From: Toxorhynchites rutilus septentrionalis
Taxonomy: Eukaryota > Arthropoda > Insecta > Diptera > Culicidae
NCBI RefSeq assembly: GCF_029784135.1
Contig: NC_073744.1
Location: 33,052,939 to 33,116,938, forward strand
DNA length: 64,000 nucleotides
Reading direction: 5' to 3'
How positions within the stretch are numbered: the stretch's first letter is position 1; each line of letters starts with the position of its first letter. Under the pieces are notes generated by a model. That model did no database searches, was not told the DNA's origin, and saw nothing but the letters and a program-made list of their open reading frames with translations. Positions 44,701 through 58,422 of this stretch are shown here, piece after piece. The position numbers and the translations under genes were made by a program.

Positions 44701-47700
44701 TGAAATTGTCACCCTACTATACAACTGCAACATTTGAAAGCATGAGGACAAAAAAGGATGTCGAAATTTTTCATCAAAATAACTTGTTTTACAATAGATT
44801 TGTACAAGAATTTGCCACAAGAAAAGGCAAACTTTTATCACCACGGGTGGGAAATGTGAAGGCAATAAAGTTAGTATCGTACCAAACTTCGTTTACCCTC
44901 CAAATTGTGCTAGGTTATATCTTCATCTGAAGATATTCGACTATAGGGAATCTAAATAATTAAAAATAATTAACAAAACAATAATTGTACACAATTAAAA
45001 ATACAGTAGGGAAGGATTTAGGGAGATTTGGAAAAAAACAGTGACCATGGGAAGAAACATGTAAATCTGAACCTGTAGTCTAACATTGAAATGAAATGTA
45101 TTCCTGTTTTTGAGCTGCTCTTAAAGTTTGTTGCCAAATAAATAATTCACTCGAACAGATTAAATATATCAAACCCAACAAATGTGGACCAGAGCTGCCA
45201 GCATGGTCACTCAAAAGCAGGACCCGAAATCTTCGAAGATGAAAGAAATAAATCGACTCTCCTCTCAGTAGCTTCGCTTCGACTAGAACTTCTTCGGCAT
45301 TCACCCTCAACATGCCTTGAATTGACGAGAAACGAATTGACGAGCGTTAAGAGCGAGGATGACTAATGAACTATTCTAGCAAATGGTTATTCTAATAATC
45401 GTGACGAATGAATACAAATCTGCCTCTTCATTCAGTCCGACCTCAATCCACTCTACTACTCCCCTGACATGAATCTCGGTACCCGCGTTAAGCGAAATCT
45501 TGATTTCTGATGCAAAAAAGTAGTTACACCATTAATGGACGGCTTCATTGTTTACCGAGCCCTGCTCAATAGTATAAACAATCCCTTACGGCTGGGATGA
45601 CACAAAATTTAGAGCATAGTTCCATAATAAAAGTTGTCTTCAAATACATTCGTTCTTTTCAAAATTTACTAATGTTACTATTCGGTCTCCTTATACCGAG
45701 CGCGCGAGAGAAGTTCCATCCCAATTGATTGTCGGATGATTCCAGTCCATTTTGGGATGGAATTACCCATCATCAGCGAAAGTTTCGCTTTCCAAATCAT
45801 CCCCAATCTGTGCTCCTCAACACGACACTGATGGGTTTGCTTTATTGTCCACATTAGTCTCCGCACGGATCCAGTAGCTCCCGCGTATCTCCCAGTGTTC
45901 CTTTACACCATTGATAATAGAGATTGGAGCAAAAACAAGTTCTCCGTTCCGACTCTCGTCTCGTTTGGCTTCGGCTTCGAGACGGCTGCACACCGTCGTC
46001 CGTGGTCAGAATTCACTCGGGCACTCGAGTGGTCCGTCCGGGGTTGTGTCCTTTCGCAGCGCCATCGGATTTAGCGAATGATGGGTGGGAATTGTATCGA
46101 CTTCATTCTCCCCCCTCCTGCTTTGGACTTCTTTCCTTCGGGTCGATAGCTTTCATGTTATAATGACCATTACAAAATGTGTGTTGGAGAGAGAGAGTAG
46201 GTTGAAATCCTTCCAAAGGCTAAGAGGCTATTCTGGACATGAAAAGATTCCCGAGTGAGAAGGGTTGTCACGCGAGGAGATGGCAACGGGGCGTATTAAG
46301 ATGGAAGCATAAAGATAAAATTTTATTGAAACATTGCTATAAAGAAATTATTTGATGATTCCAGATATTTTACTGCAATAGTTTCTTCGCTGCAATCGTT
46401 GAGAGCATTGGTTTTTCCTTCGGGCCACATCTGCCGGACCACCGGAGCCACGGGTGGAAGGGCTAATGTCACAAACGAGAGGATTAAACTGTCGTCGTTT
46501 GCTTTGCTTTCCCATTTTAACAGCGACGCTTGACCTCAGGACTGCAATAACGTGGTCAATATCTTCAGGATTTCTTATAAATATGAAGACCCCGAATGGA
46601 CCGCAAAAAGGAAATTTGATCTAGTTTATCGGTAAATTTATAGGATATTGCTCCGGCGAGGGGTCCTCCGATGGTCGCACTGCTGCTAATCGGTTAGATT
46701 ACTGTTTGCCAACAACTTTTCGACTGGGACAGAAGTTGGCTAAATTTCCGCTCCCCTCCACTTCGATGGCTAATCCATGCTGACAACGGCTCGTGTGGAA
46801 CTTTTCCTCTGTGGATATATATGGCCAACCACGGACTGACAGAGTCTACCCGAGATGTGCCGTTTGCGATATGTGTGGAAGAAAATAAACACGACATTAA
46901 TTAGAATTAGAAGATTAGTCCGACTTGCTCCGTATGCGTTTGTTCGTTTGTTTGTTTGTTTGTTTGTTGTTCTCAGCTGACTTCCAACTTTCCAACGAAG
47001 TCGAAAAACGATGGCGTAAGTAATTATTTGGATATCTCAATCGAAGCGTATCGATCTGGACAAATAACGTATTTGCCAAGGCTCTGGATTTACCCAAAAC
47101 GAACGGAGTAAGATATCAAGCGAACGGGTATGTATACCATATATTTTATACGGTTTCAAACGGTTGATAATACTCAGTATTTTCCATCGCCCCTTTGAGC
47201 GGGTTTCATATCGTATTTCGAAAACTGACCGCCCAAAAGTTATCATCCGTCCCATATCCATGCAATTCACAAGCTCGTTTCGGAAGTCTTCTCCTTATCG
47301 CTCGGATGCTGCAATCAGAATAGAAAGCTCTTACCGCTCCCCTACCGCTTAGTACTTTGGTTGTAATATTCTCACGATCTACTGTGTCTGTCTATTTGCA
47401 GATTGGACGGTTAGGGCGGTTTGCTGACGTTTGAGATATTCAGGAACTGATTGGTTTTGATGTCTCGGAGGGATTTAATCAATGTGACGTTCGCAACCTG
47501 ATCGCAGTGGAACGGGTTTGTCTTCCCCTCGGGGTGGGTGCTGTGAAAACATCGCTCTAATGAATTCTTGTGTAGTGGAATTTGGCCGATGGCCGATGTG
47601 AAACACTGATTTTGATAAATTGGATTCATGTCATCACAGTGTATATGGCTAATGGCGATCGATATCAATTGCGAACAAAAAAAAAAAAAGAATTCCTTTC

Positions 47701-48835
47701 TCTGCGCAGTTTATATTTACGAAGACGAATAATCCAACTAAACTCGAGATGAGCGGCACAAACACAGCATCCTCGAGAAAGTCCTGTGTGCACAGAACGG
47801 GAGGAAATCACCCGTTACACAGAGCGCACCGACTGAATCCGATCCATTCATTATGTCGAGAGTTTATTGGACGACAAGACGACGTTTGGCTTATGGCGGA
47901 ATAAATCTGAACAAATGACCGCACAGCATATTCTCTCCGTCTCGAATTGTACAATTTTTTTTTCTGTATATTTATTTTGTTCCTTCCGTCTTCGCATTCT
48001 GTGTACACACACTCCGTTCGGTTCCTTATCGGGACAAACAAATACCAAGCTCAATTACAGTGAGGTCATCGATTCTCGGCGATGGGTTTCCGCCACTTCC
48101 AGCGCATGCCAGCCGCGTTCGGGAACAAGCGCAATCACAGCCCGATGACAAGGCAAGCACTAATTGGATGATGACAGTTTTGCTGCCAATCGTCCTCGCT
48201 GTCTCGCTGTCCTCGCTGTCGTGGTCCTCGTCGCCATCGTCATGCGCTGCCAAGTTCATTTGGCGGATTAATCCAAATCAACGATCTGATAAGTGGGCTG
48301 GGATATGGTGGGTGGAAGAAGTGGGAGCGTGTCGTCGAAAAATGTGCCACGCTCATCGGAACGCGCTGCTATCGGAATTATGAGAGCGCTGATAAGTGGC
48401 TGGGAAGGAAAATTCTATTTGCGATATGTTGACGCTATTGCAGACAATGTAGGGCAAACAGAGGCGAACCTAATGAAATCCCAATTATCGCGCTTGATTC
48501 GCTGAGATCGTTTCGTTCGGTGTAATGGTTTCATTTGTTTCAATGGTTTCATGTGCTCGCCGCAAACATTCACATGATTCTCTCTCTTCTGCAAAAAAAA
48601 AAGATTTCCAAGAACTGGTAAACAAATGGATCTTTCGAAAACATGTAAGGGAAGTCAATCAACAAATTAACAAACATTAAAAAAACAGAAGTGGTTGAAG
48701 ATGTGAAAACCAATTTCTATCATCCTAAAAGACGAATTTCATGCCAACTCGTTTTAGGAGGTAAAAAGATACAATTGAATGAAAGAACTACAGAGAATAT
48801 TTTATTTTATTGAACGCCATTCAGTTTTATGAGTC
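44701..48835. other. Unique-looking sequence, no gene recognised
   Basis: 45900-48600 is GC-richer with overlapping frames on both strands and no family match. A (TTTG)n tract is at 46928-46967. A GT-AG exon could not be defended anywhere here. Confidence 0.35.
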
Positions 48836-49420
48836 ACTAGCTGATCCGGCAAACTTCGTCCCGCCCAATATTTGATTTTTATTATCAATACCTTCAAACA
48901 TTCACGTTTTTTACTAAGCGCAAGTTCATGGGTCCAATTGCAGATCTGTGCATTGATTGATTTTCTAATCGACCCCGCTGAAATTACCTTTTACTGAATA
49001 ATTCCTAGTACTTCTACCGAAACTCATCATTATAACATCAGATTATTTTCAGACACACTTCTCGTTCAAGATTTTTCAACCACTTTCAAATAACATGTTT
49101 CTACGTTACATGGAAGAAATGTTTGATACAGAAAATATGATAGAATAAAGACCTAAATCGGACAATTTCTTCCTCGAGTTTCGCTCCTATCAACACATTC
49201 AGCAATCCATTTTTATTGGTATAGATAGAAGAAGATAAAGATATTTCGTTAGCGCAAACATCAAATGGACTAACAACGCTTGTCACTATGTAATTGTAGA
49301 ACATATGGGAATTTAATTTTCCGAATTTTTCCTTTTTCTTCAGAGTTTTCCGAAAATTTTCAATTGTCATGTTTGATTGGAATATTTTTGGTTGAAATAT
49401 GTGTAATACAGATGTCATGA
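48836..49420 (+). repeat. Second copy of the CTAGCTGA-start repeat, without the tandem array
   Basis: CACTAGCTGATCCGGCAAAC followed by TTCGTCCCGCCC, then TTCATGGGTCCAATTGCAGA and AACATGTTTCTACGTTACAT, parallels 24376-24990. It stops where the GC-box tandem array begins in the first copy. Confidence 0.75.
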
Positions 49421-49454
49421 AACAGATACAGAAAACATGTTTTTCTAAAATTCT

Positions 49455-49765
49455 GAAAAACTATATATAAACATCGGAAGATGGGTACTTTTACAGGGAA
49501 AAAAGTTTTTCGAATAATAACTTTTTCATGTTTTTTCATGTTGAAAAATTACTATGGTCAATTAAATATTTAATTTGTAACATTTTTATGCATAAATTAT
49601 CGCGATTTACTTGTTCTGAGAACTTTTTTCTATTTCGAAACATGTCAAGAACATGTCAAACGCGAGAGTTAACACACAAAAATGTAACGAGTAAAATATT
49701 ATTTTTTTTAGGAGTCTCCATACAACAATGGCTTATATTCCAGAAACTATGAAAGATAGAAAGTT
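49455..49765 (+). repeat. Partial copy of the 41.3 kb foldback element
   Basis: GGGTACTTTTACAGGGAAAA, ATAAATTATCGCGATTTACT, AAAATGTAACGAGTAAAATA and CAGAAACTATGAAAGATAGA match 41400-41690. The right arm is missing. Confidence 0.7.
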
Positions 49766-49929
49766 GACGTCTAAGCGCAAAACCCGAAGAAGAAATGGTC
49801 CATCTTCATTTTGTTTCCGTCTCTGCCATGTTAAAAATGCCATGAAATTTTGTTTTGAAATTATTGGTGAGAAAATTTGTTGAAATTTTTGGTGAGAAAA
49901 AGTTTTGAAAATTTTGAAAAGCTTCGAGA

Positions 49930-52900
49930 GAATGTTCGAAAAATTTTGTATCAAACATGTATTAGGTTGGGGAAACGGTTTTTCATTATTTTTGGATGAA
50001 ATTCAAAACTATTTTCAATATGCTTCGGATTGTCCGATTTGGGTCAAATATGCACCGTTTTGTTGTAAAATCTGTTGCCATTCTAAAGGTAATGTCTCTA
50101 TCAAAGAAGTCTTGCTGAGTTGGCGAAAAACTTTAGCAATAGATTTTTAGAATTATCTCTTGATCCCAATTTATTATAACTCTGGAAATTTTACAATGCG
50201 AGAAAAAGGTGGTTATCGAATGGTGCCAGGTCCGGACTATATGGTAGATGCATTAAAACATCCCAATCAATCTCTCTGAATTGCGTTTTTCTGATGGAAC
50301 ACAACGCCTCTTCTGTTGGTCGATTCTGGACGTTTCTGGTCAATCGCTAGCTTCAAACGGTCCATTTGTGGACAGTAGAGATCTGAATCTAGTGCATTGC
50401 ACTAAAAAAACATAAAAAAATTATAATCGAGCATGCAGATACGTGCATTCCGCAGAACCTAGTCCCTCTCTGATATTCAGATGCCCGGGGCAGGTGGAAA
50501 TTCTGGCTAGGTTCGCTTTGTTAAGAAGTGAGATAAGTCTGCCATAAAAAAATGAAAAATTAATTAAATTGCACATATTTGACTGTTGCAGTATCGGCAC
50601 CATAAACACAATTCACAATTTCAGCGGCCTGGCTTGTATTTTCGCCTTTATAAAAGCAAAAGTGTAAAATGTACCGAATTTTCTCTTTGTTGACCTCCAT
50701 TGTAACTCACAAGTGAATGAAACAAAAAAAATATAGCAAGAGAATTTTTTTAGTGTGAAACGTCACTTTTACAACGAGCCTAAACTAAACTTGGACACGT
50801 GTTAAAGTTTGTGTCGACCTGTTCTTTTGTTAATTGCTCGATGCTCGAAGTTGACGCTTCGCAGTATTTTTTACAATTGGAAAATTGATAAGTGTAAAGT
50901 TCAGACATCGTTGCTGTTGCGTTCGGTTTTGTTGACGTTTCCAAAATGTTGCTCTGAATGTGAATCGCACTTGATGCAGTTTTGCCTGAAAAGTTGCTCA
51001 CTTACGGGAAGTAAACACATCGCTCAACTTTCAGTCAGTCAGAGTTGCACAAGGCAGGGCATGTTTGTCTGTTGGCTCACTGCGTGGGTGGGTGTTCGAT
51101 GGGAATCTTTTATTCTTCCTAACTCGTGATCTGTGTTTGTTTTTACATCTTGTTCTCTTTCTCGTCCCCTCGCTTTGTGAAAGTGGAATTTTCAAAAGAT
51201 TTTTCACCCAGATTCCGGCTCGTTGCACTTTCGCATGCAGGAGCGCAGAATGGTTCTTTTTTTCTGTCACCCTCACAAAACAGAACGCCCCTTCAGAATG
51301 TGGGCTCCGCTCGGTGGAAGACAGCGGATAGTTTCTTGCGTGCCTTTTTCGATGGAGAGAAAGCACAAACGCTTTTCTCGATGTTACAACGGCTCTTCGC
51401 CGCCCCCTCCTTAACAACGGTGCCCATAGCATCCACAGAATGGGATGAGGGGGGGGGGAGTAAAATAGCACACTTGCAACTGTTTTACAGTGCATCGTTG
51501 CAATGTGTACTCGCACACGTTCGCTGCATTTAGAATTACGTGGGGAGCTTTGGCCGTTGTTTTATTCCGTTCGCTTCGGATTGCTTCATTTTTCTTCCCA
51601 GCTGCATAGAAAACTATTCCGTTGGTACTCCGGATAAGTATGCTCTCTCTCGGTCGCTGCAGTGCCATTTCCAACCGGCATATTTCATTTCTGAACAATG
51701 TTGTTGTGAGTTGCAGCATCCCACCGAGGCAGCGGCGAGGTTTATGAGTGAGCTTTGAGTTGTAGTTTTTGCTCTGCTCATATTTAATTTTCAAGCTACA
51801 AATGTTACATATTATCTGTTATTAGTAAATGTCGGTTACACACGATCTTAATTGCACGAGAAGGATTGCTGTTGTAGTCGGACGCGCAATTATAAGTCCG
51901 AAACTTGAATTAACTTGTTTCAAGATGCCAACAACGTGCATTGGAATTATTGTTCGAATTATAGAACATTACAGAAAATATTACGAAACATATTTCAACG
52001 ATTTCGTTATGAATTTATGTAATTTTTGTTTTCTGGATTGAAAGACTAGTCGATTATCCTTCATAGTAGATTCCTTCTTGATCGCATGATGATTCACTGG
52101 ATTATTAATCGAATTGCGCTTGTGTCGCGCTGTTAGAAATTGGAGAAAACTGGAAAGCTTACGGCGAGAATTTTCCAAGTTGAAATCGATCAGATGACTT
52201 TTGATGATCGTCAGAAGTGGATCTGCAATTCACTCTTTCTTATTGGAATTATCAGCCCGTTTTTCCCTATTTCTATGAATTCCGCAATTGATTTACTGGA
52301 TTCATAAACTCGTTACAATAACTTTCCTCTGCTAAGCCGCTGCACTTCAGGAAAATTTAAAATGCTCCCGTACTGTGTATTCACACCTTTAAGATTGATT
52401 TGGAATTCACGATTTTGACGACATCTCTCAAGACACTCTCGAAACCTTCTCCTGGGGTATGGTGCAATGATACTCCATGAATTGGTGTGGCACTTCTGGT
52501 TGTTTTCTAAGATGAGCAACAGAACTTTAGTTCTTTTGTAAGGCATAAAGTGAATAGTAATAGGAAAAATGGAAAGCGAAATTTAAAATTAAACTTACCA
52601 CACATAGCAAAAGCTCATTCGTCAAGTGCACCGGACTTTTTTTTCACCGATAGATCGCTAGCTTGATTTCTGTTGAACTTTACGAAATGCGTTGAAGTCG
52701 CTATTGAAGCGTTTTGTCGTTTCTTTCATGTGAAAAAAAGAGCAAACCAATACCTCCACTACTTCAAAATCCATGAATATGCCGCAGACAGCTAATTGAG
52801 CTCCGTTATAAATCATGCACCCTGGTTTCTCATTATGTACGCAAAATACGCTTTCGAACCTATTTTCACGTAAAAAAAATCCAGTTTACATGAAAAAACT

Positions 52901-53330
52901 AATAAAAAAATTGATGTCAAATGTATTCGAATTGCATGAAATGTCGAGATCTACTGTCCTCTTGAAAAAAAATATTTTGTCAAATCAACTTTCCGGGACA
53001 TTTTTTGTGGTTTTTGACGTAGGACTACGTCTTTCATTTCAAAGTTCAAAGTTTCGAAAACGAAAGCCGGAGAACGAGATTTTGAGCGTTAATAGCTCCT
53101 AAACAACTGAACGAAATTGTATGATGAACACTTCATTCGAAAGATAAAATGTCTACGCGTTATATGTTTGTTACTTTATGATCCAAAAACTTGTTTCAAT
53201 AGCCCTAAAATTGATTTCAAAACAGGCTATTGAAATCACACCTATCGGTGTACGCAAGTGAAACGTGAAAGTCAAGTGTCGCTTGGAAATCCACACAGTT
53301 ATGATTGCGCAACGATTGAGGTTCGATCGC
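49930..53330. other. Mostly unique sequence, no gene recognised
   Basis: 50800-51800 has overlapping open frames of 100-161 codons on both strands. A TCAGTCAGTCAG initiator-like motif lies near 51033. No protein family was recognised and no splice site supports an exon. Confidence 0.35.
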
Positions 53331-54091
53331 TGGAATGGATGAATGTGTCCCTATCACAGACTTCAAAACCATGGAGTCTATGGACATCGGCATAGCAAAT
53401 TAGATGCAAGCATCGGGAACTTTTGTATTCGTTTGCGTTTTTGCAAATTGGAATGTTTCCCTACCTAACACAGATTTCAAAAACATGGAGCCTGGGGAAA
53501 TTGGCATTGCAAAACAGATGCAAACTACGGGTACTTTCGTACTCGCTTGCATTTTTGTAAACCGGAATGTGTTTCCCCAATACAGATTCCGAAACCAAGA
53601 AGTTGACAAAATCGGCATTGCAGATACATTTAAGTCGGCACTACTTTTATATCTCCAAGTATTTTTACACTTCGGAATTCGTTTTGCTATCACGGTCTAC
53701 TAAAGCGGGTACAAATGCAACGCTTTGGCTCGATTATTCAAGACTGCATTGGAAGATATCTCTGCATGTCCACCAGCTCACTGAACTTCTACGCATACCG
53801 TTTGATGATTAAGCAAAATGTTGATAACTATTTGCTGCGATAACCACTACCATAACTTTTGAATTGATTTAAATTGGGATTTGTTTGCAATTTAAATCGT
53901 AAATAGTTTCAGTTTAATCAATAATTTAATCAATAGACACAAAAGATAGCTCTGCGCAGTGGTGATATCGTACCCAATTATGAACATCCAAGGTGGGATT
54001 TTTGCTTATTGAAGAAATACAATTGATTACTAAACCAACGGCAGTCCTAGGTCAACCTTGCGGTTATATCATAGGTATAACCCATCCATAG
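53330..54091 (+). mobile_element. Helentron-like non-autonomous element, copy 3, with internal tandem repeats
   Basis: 53340-53700 has three imperfect units with CACAGACTTCAAAACCATGG-like, GAAATTGGCATTGCAAA-like and ACTTTCGTACTCGCTTGCAT-like text, parallel to 34200-34530. Shared downstream blocks are TACGCATACCGTTTGATGAT and TTGATAACTATTTGCTGCGA. The terminus is GTCAACCTTGCGGTTATATC, with hairpin GGTTATA (54062-54068) / TATAACC (54076-54082), ending TAG at 54089-54091 against a T run. Confidence 0.5.
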
Positions 54092-54289
54092 TTTTTTTTT
54101 GGAAAACGAAGCAGAACGTACGGTTTGGGTGCTAATGGAAATTGTCATCTAAATATTTCATACGGTACTTTCTAGAAAATGTTGATTTGTTCGATGAAAT
54201 ACGCTATGTAGGCTAAATCGGACTTCCTTTACTAGTGCCACAGACGCCAAAATTTATCGTCAATATTTGACTTTTTTTTTGCGGGAGTA

Positions 54290-57200
54290 GATCAGTAGAT
54301 CGTATTTTTTAACGTTTTTGCGACACTAGTAAATAAAGTTCGATTGAGCTGAAATTTTGCATAGAGTATTTTTCCACGGGAATCAAAATTTTGCAGGAAG
54401 TCCCGTTATTAGTCATTTTTGAAAAAAAGGGGAAAAATTATTTTTCGATCCATTCGAAATTCATAAACTGAAGAACTGAAGAACAAAAAATAACACCTCT
54501 CTGAATTTTGAATACACCATGTAAAATACCTCAACTATCAAGAAAACAATATATAAAAAATATGGGGCCCTTGGTTCCGAGACCATGTAAACTATGAAGA
54601 ACATATCCAATCAATAATTACGAAAACAAAATCCAACTTCTTCAATAGTGTTATATTTTATTTAAAAAAAAGGCTTCAATTTGATATGTTTATCATCGAA
54701 ATCTAGTTTTTAGTAGAAATTTAGCAGTTCACAAGTTATTAATTATTGAGAAAATTCATTTTCGGAAAAGGGGAAATGATTGATTTTTTGGACCACCCTA
54801 AAATGGAAATGAGCACCCTAATAAAAAAAAAAACATAAAAAATACGGATCTAATATTTTGCGATGAGTAGCAAAATATCGGTTTGGCATGGAATGTCTGT
54901 TTAACAAATTTTTCCTAGCAATGATAACTTGAATGAAATTAACCTTCGCAGAGGAGCTTTTGCCGTCTTCACCTAGGTATTACTCGCACCTTTTTTAATT
55001 TTTCTAAATCAGCCATTCCATGCCAAATCGATATTGTGGTTCTCCGATTCTTATGAGAAGTGGTAATTTTGTTCTTTATCACAAAACATTAGACCCGTAT
55101 TTTTTATTGTTTCGTTAGGGTGACCATTTCCATTTTAGGGTGGTTCGAAAAATCAATTTTTTCCTCTTTTTCCTAAAAATATTTTTTTTTAAATTCATAA
55201 CTTTTGATCCACTGAACCGAACCGAATTTGATACCGATATATCAAATCGAAGCCAATGAGCTAGCCTTTTAAAAAAAAATGTTGAACCAGCAAACAAAAT
55301 GGATTTTGTTTTAGTAATTATTGATTGTAGTCGTTTTTTGTTGTTTTCATGGCTTTAATGTGTAGGGCGATATATTTCTTTATATTTTATCTTGAAAGCT
55401 ACGGATATATTACATATTTCATCTCGATACCAGATGTGCTATTTTTTCAGTTTTTAAGATATGATTTTTCAAATTTAATCGATGGTTCGAAAAAACATGT
55501 TTTTTTACCTTTTCCATTACAAAAATTCATAACTTCTGAATTACTGGACCGATTCAGATGATCGACATATCAAACTGAAGCTTATGAGTTAGTTTTTCTT
55601 TGAAAAATATTAGTTTTGGGAAAAAAAATTATTTTCGTGTTTTAATTATTGATAGTCAGTTTTTCATAGTTTTCTCGATTAAAGATAGAAGGCGCTATAT
55701 TTTTTTAAACATTTATTCTGGAAAGCTAAGAATTTTTTACATCTTATATTTCGATATCAAATATAAAAAATATAGCGCCCTCTAGTCCCAAGCCATGAAA
55801 ACAATAAAAACGACTACAATCAACAATTACGAAAACAAAATATATAGTTTTTGTGTGTATTTTAGTAAAAGTAGTAGTTCATTGACTTCAATTCGATATG
55901 TCGATCATCTGAATCGGTTGTTCAAAAGTTATGATTTTTTTTAAAAAGTCATTTTTGGGAAAAAGTGGAAAAATATGATTTTTCGGACCACCCCAAAATG
56001 GAAATGGGCACCCTAATACAAAAAAATAAAAAAAATAAGGGTCTTATGTTACAGGGTCTAAAGAACAAAATTACAACATTTGACGAAAATCTGAGAGCCA
56101 CTATATGTATCGGTTTCAAATGGAATGGCTGAATAGTGAGTCGAGATTTTTTATGCCAAATACCGTCGAGGGGGTGAAAACGGGTCAAAAAAGGTAGTTT
56201 TCGAACTTTTTGTTGAGTAACTATCGTAAATTGGAGTAAAACACAATTCTGATTAGGTAGAAATGTTCTCTAATGATGAACACTCGTAAGTGTTCAAGGA
56301 ATTGTTGAATAATATTAATTTTTCACTGAGCTGCGGTTTAATGAAAGTTGACCCAATCTCACCCTTTAGAGGTGGTGACAATGGGTAAAAGTATTGAATA
56401 TTTCTTTCTATTAAGAATTGTGTTTAGAAATCAATTTCTTAATAATTTCAAGATAATTCAAGATTTCAAAAAATCTCTTTTTTCCCATTTTTTTTTCCAA
56501 AAATGTCTTTTTTAAAATTAATACTGTATCGATTCGGATGATCGACATATCAAATTAAAACCAATTAGCTAGTTTATTTTCAAAAAAAATTATACTTGCA
56601 GAAATTTTGGATTTTGGTCTTGTAAATATTGATTGGTATTGATGTTCTTTATAGTTTACATTGTCTCGGGGCCTAGGGCGCTATATATTTTTTTAATATT
56701 TTTTCTTGAAAGCTAAGTTTTTTCAGATAACATATCCAAAATTCAGATTTGCGATATTTTGTGTTCTTGAGTTATGATTTTTCAAAATTAACCGATGGTC
56801 CGGAAAATCATCTTTCCTTTTTTTTTTTTTACAAAAATGACATTTTTTTAAATTCATAACTTTTTAACTACCGAGCCGATTCAAATGATCGATAAACCAA
56901 TTTGAAAACACATGAAATACCATATATGCATAAAAATTGGATTCTAGTCGCATAGATGTTGTCCATTCGCATAGGAATATTCAACGAAAACTGAAAACAT
57001 GTAAACGTGGCAAGATCACTCGAAAACAAAAAAAAACACCACTTTGATATTCGGATATGTTAACTTTCAAGAAAAAAATTACAATCAATAATTACAAAAA
57101 AAAACTGGTTTCTTTTTCAAGTGTAATGTTATTCGAACAAAACTGGCTCATTGGCTTCAATTTGATATATCGATCATCAAAATCGGTCCAGTAGTTCAAA

Positions 57201-57420
57201 AGTTATAATTTATTAATTTATTATAAAGGTCATTTTTGGGGAAAAAAGGGAGAAAAGTTGATTTTTCGGACCACCATAAAATGGAAATGGCCACCCTGAT
57301 GAAAAAATAAAAAAATAAAAAATACGAGTCTCATATTTTACGATGAGGATTAAAACTACCAATTTTCATGAAAATCTGACAATCACTATATCGGTTTGGC
57401 ATGGAATATAATTTTGTACT
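54290..57420. repeat. Array of AT-rich foldback units in both orientations
   Basis: Units of about 350-500 bp alternate: minus at 54540-54930, plus at 55000-55780, minus at 55780-56130, plus at 56450-56960, minus at 57060-57420. Shared landmarks are CATTCCATGCCAAATCGATA, TTCATAACTTTTGATCCACT, GATCGACATATCAAA and TAGCGCCCT/AGGGCGCTA. The family is the same as at 19.5 and 42.5 kb. No terminal target duplications or genes were seen. Confidence 0.7.
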
Positions 57421-57865
57421 TGACCCATTCTCTCCCCCACTCAGTGTAAATAAGAGATTAATTTTGATTGAAATTCGAATGGAAAAAAATCATCTGGCAA
57501 GACTATAAAGAAAAATGCTATCCAATACTTACAATTTTAGTAGTTCTGTATAATGCTGCTGGGCATTAGATTTTTTCTGATGTGTTATTTGATGGCTATT
57601 TACACATCAAACTTTGATGAATTATTAAATAATAACTATTTGTACTACAGTTAAGTATTATGCATTGAAAGTTGTGGGAATATGTCTTCTATTAAATGGC
57701 TCACAGCTTTGAAAACTATTCGTAATATTTGTCAAGATATTACTAATAGTAACTTTCTCCATTTTTGCCCTAATTTCACCCCCATCGACGGTAATTTATT
57801 TATTTATTTATTAATATTATATTTCATCCGACAAGTATGTCTTAATGAACAAAAGTGTAGTGAAA

Positions 57866-58422
57866 CTAGCTGAACACGAAACGCTTAATTCTACTCTTAA
57901 ATTCGTTAATCGTGATATTAAAATCAAACAAATGGGCAACATCGTTGAAGCATTCCATCATTGAACGTATTGGTTCGTGGAGGGAGTAGTCTCGACGTCT
58001 GAACGGCAGGCGAAGGAAGTCAGAGCGACGAAGAGTATAACCAGGAACATTGATGGCGATTTGCGCAAGTTTGGAGCATCAATTTCAGCGACAAGAAGTC
58101 GAGCGATGAATATTGCCTTAGCCCGTTTCCGCCTTTGCTTCAGCGTTTCCAACCTCATCAACTGACATCGACGTTCGTACGGTGGCAAATTCAGCGGATC
58201 ATTCCATGGCAGGAGACGTAGGGCGAATCTGACGAACCTTCCCTGAATTGATTCGATGCGAGCAGCCATAGTGCTACGATAAGGGTCCCATATTAATGAA
58301 GCGGTTTCTAGAAACGGCCGAACCAAGCACGAATACAAGGATCTCAGCGTGTAAGGATCTCGGAATTCTCTGCTCAATTTGCTCACAAATCCCAATTGAC
58401 GACGAGCCTTGTCTATGATTTC
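57866..58422 (-). pseudogene. LINE C-terminal region after the reverse transcriptase
   Basis: Directly after a stop codon following RNHY (near 58420), the frame continues EIIDKARRQLGFVSKLSREF, then LRSLYSCLVRPFLETASLIW and IESIQGRFVRFALRLLPWND. This is the usual thumb/connection text after the RT of such LINEs. A one-base slip near 58050 moves the end into another frame. There DFLRLPFRRRDYSLHEPIRS, then NDVAHLFDFNITINEFKSRI, leads to a TAG at 57866-57868. The stop codon and the slip are the main damage. Confidence 0.8.

Noticed and set aside
51031..51533. 161-codon minus frame and 135-codon plus frame overlapping
   Set aside because: No family resemblance, low-complexity basic composition, and no exon signals. 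A TCAGTCAGTCAG motif alone does not make a promoter.
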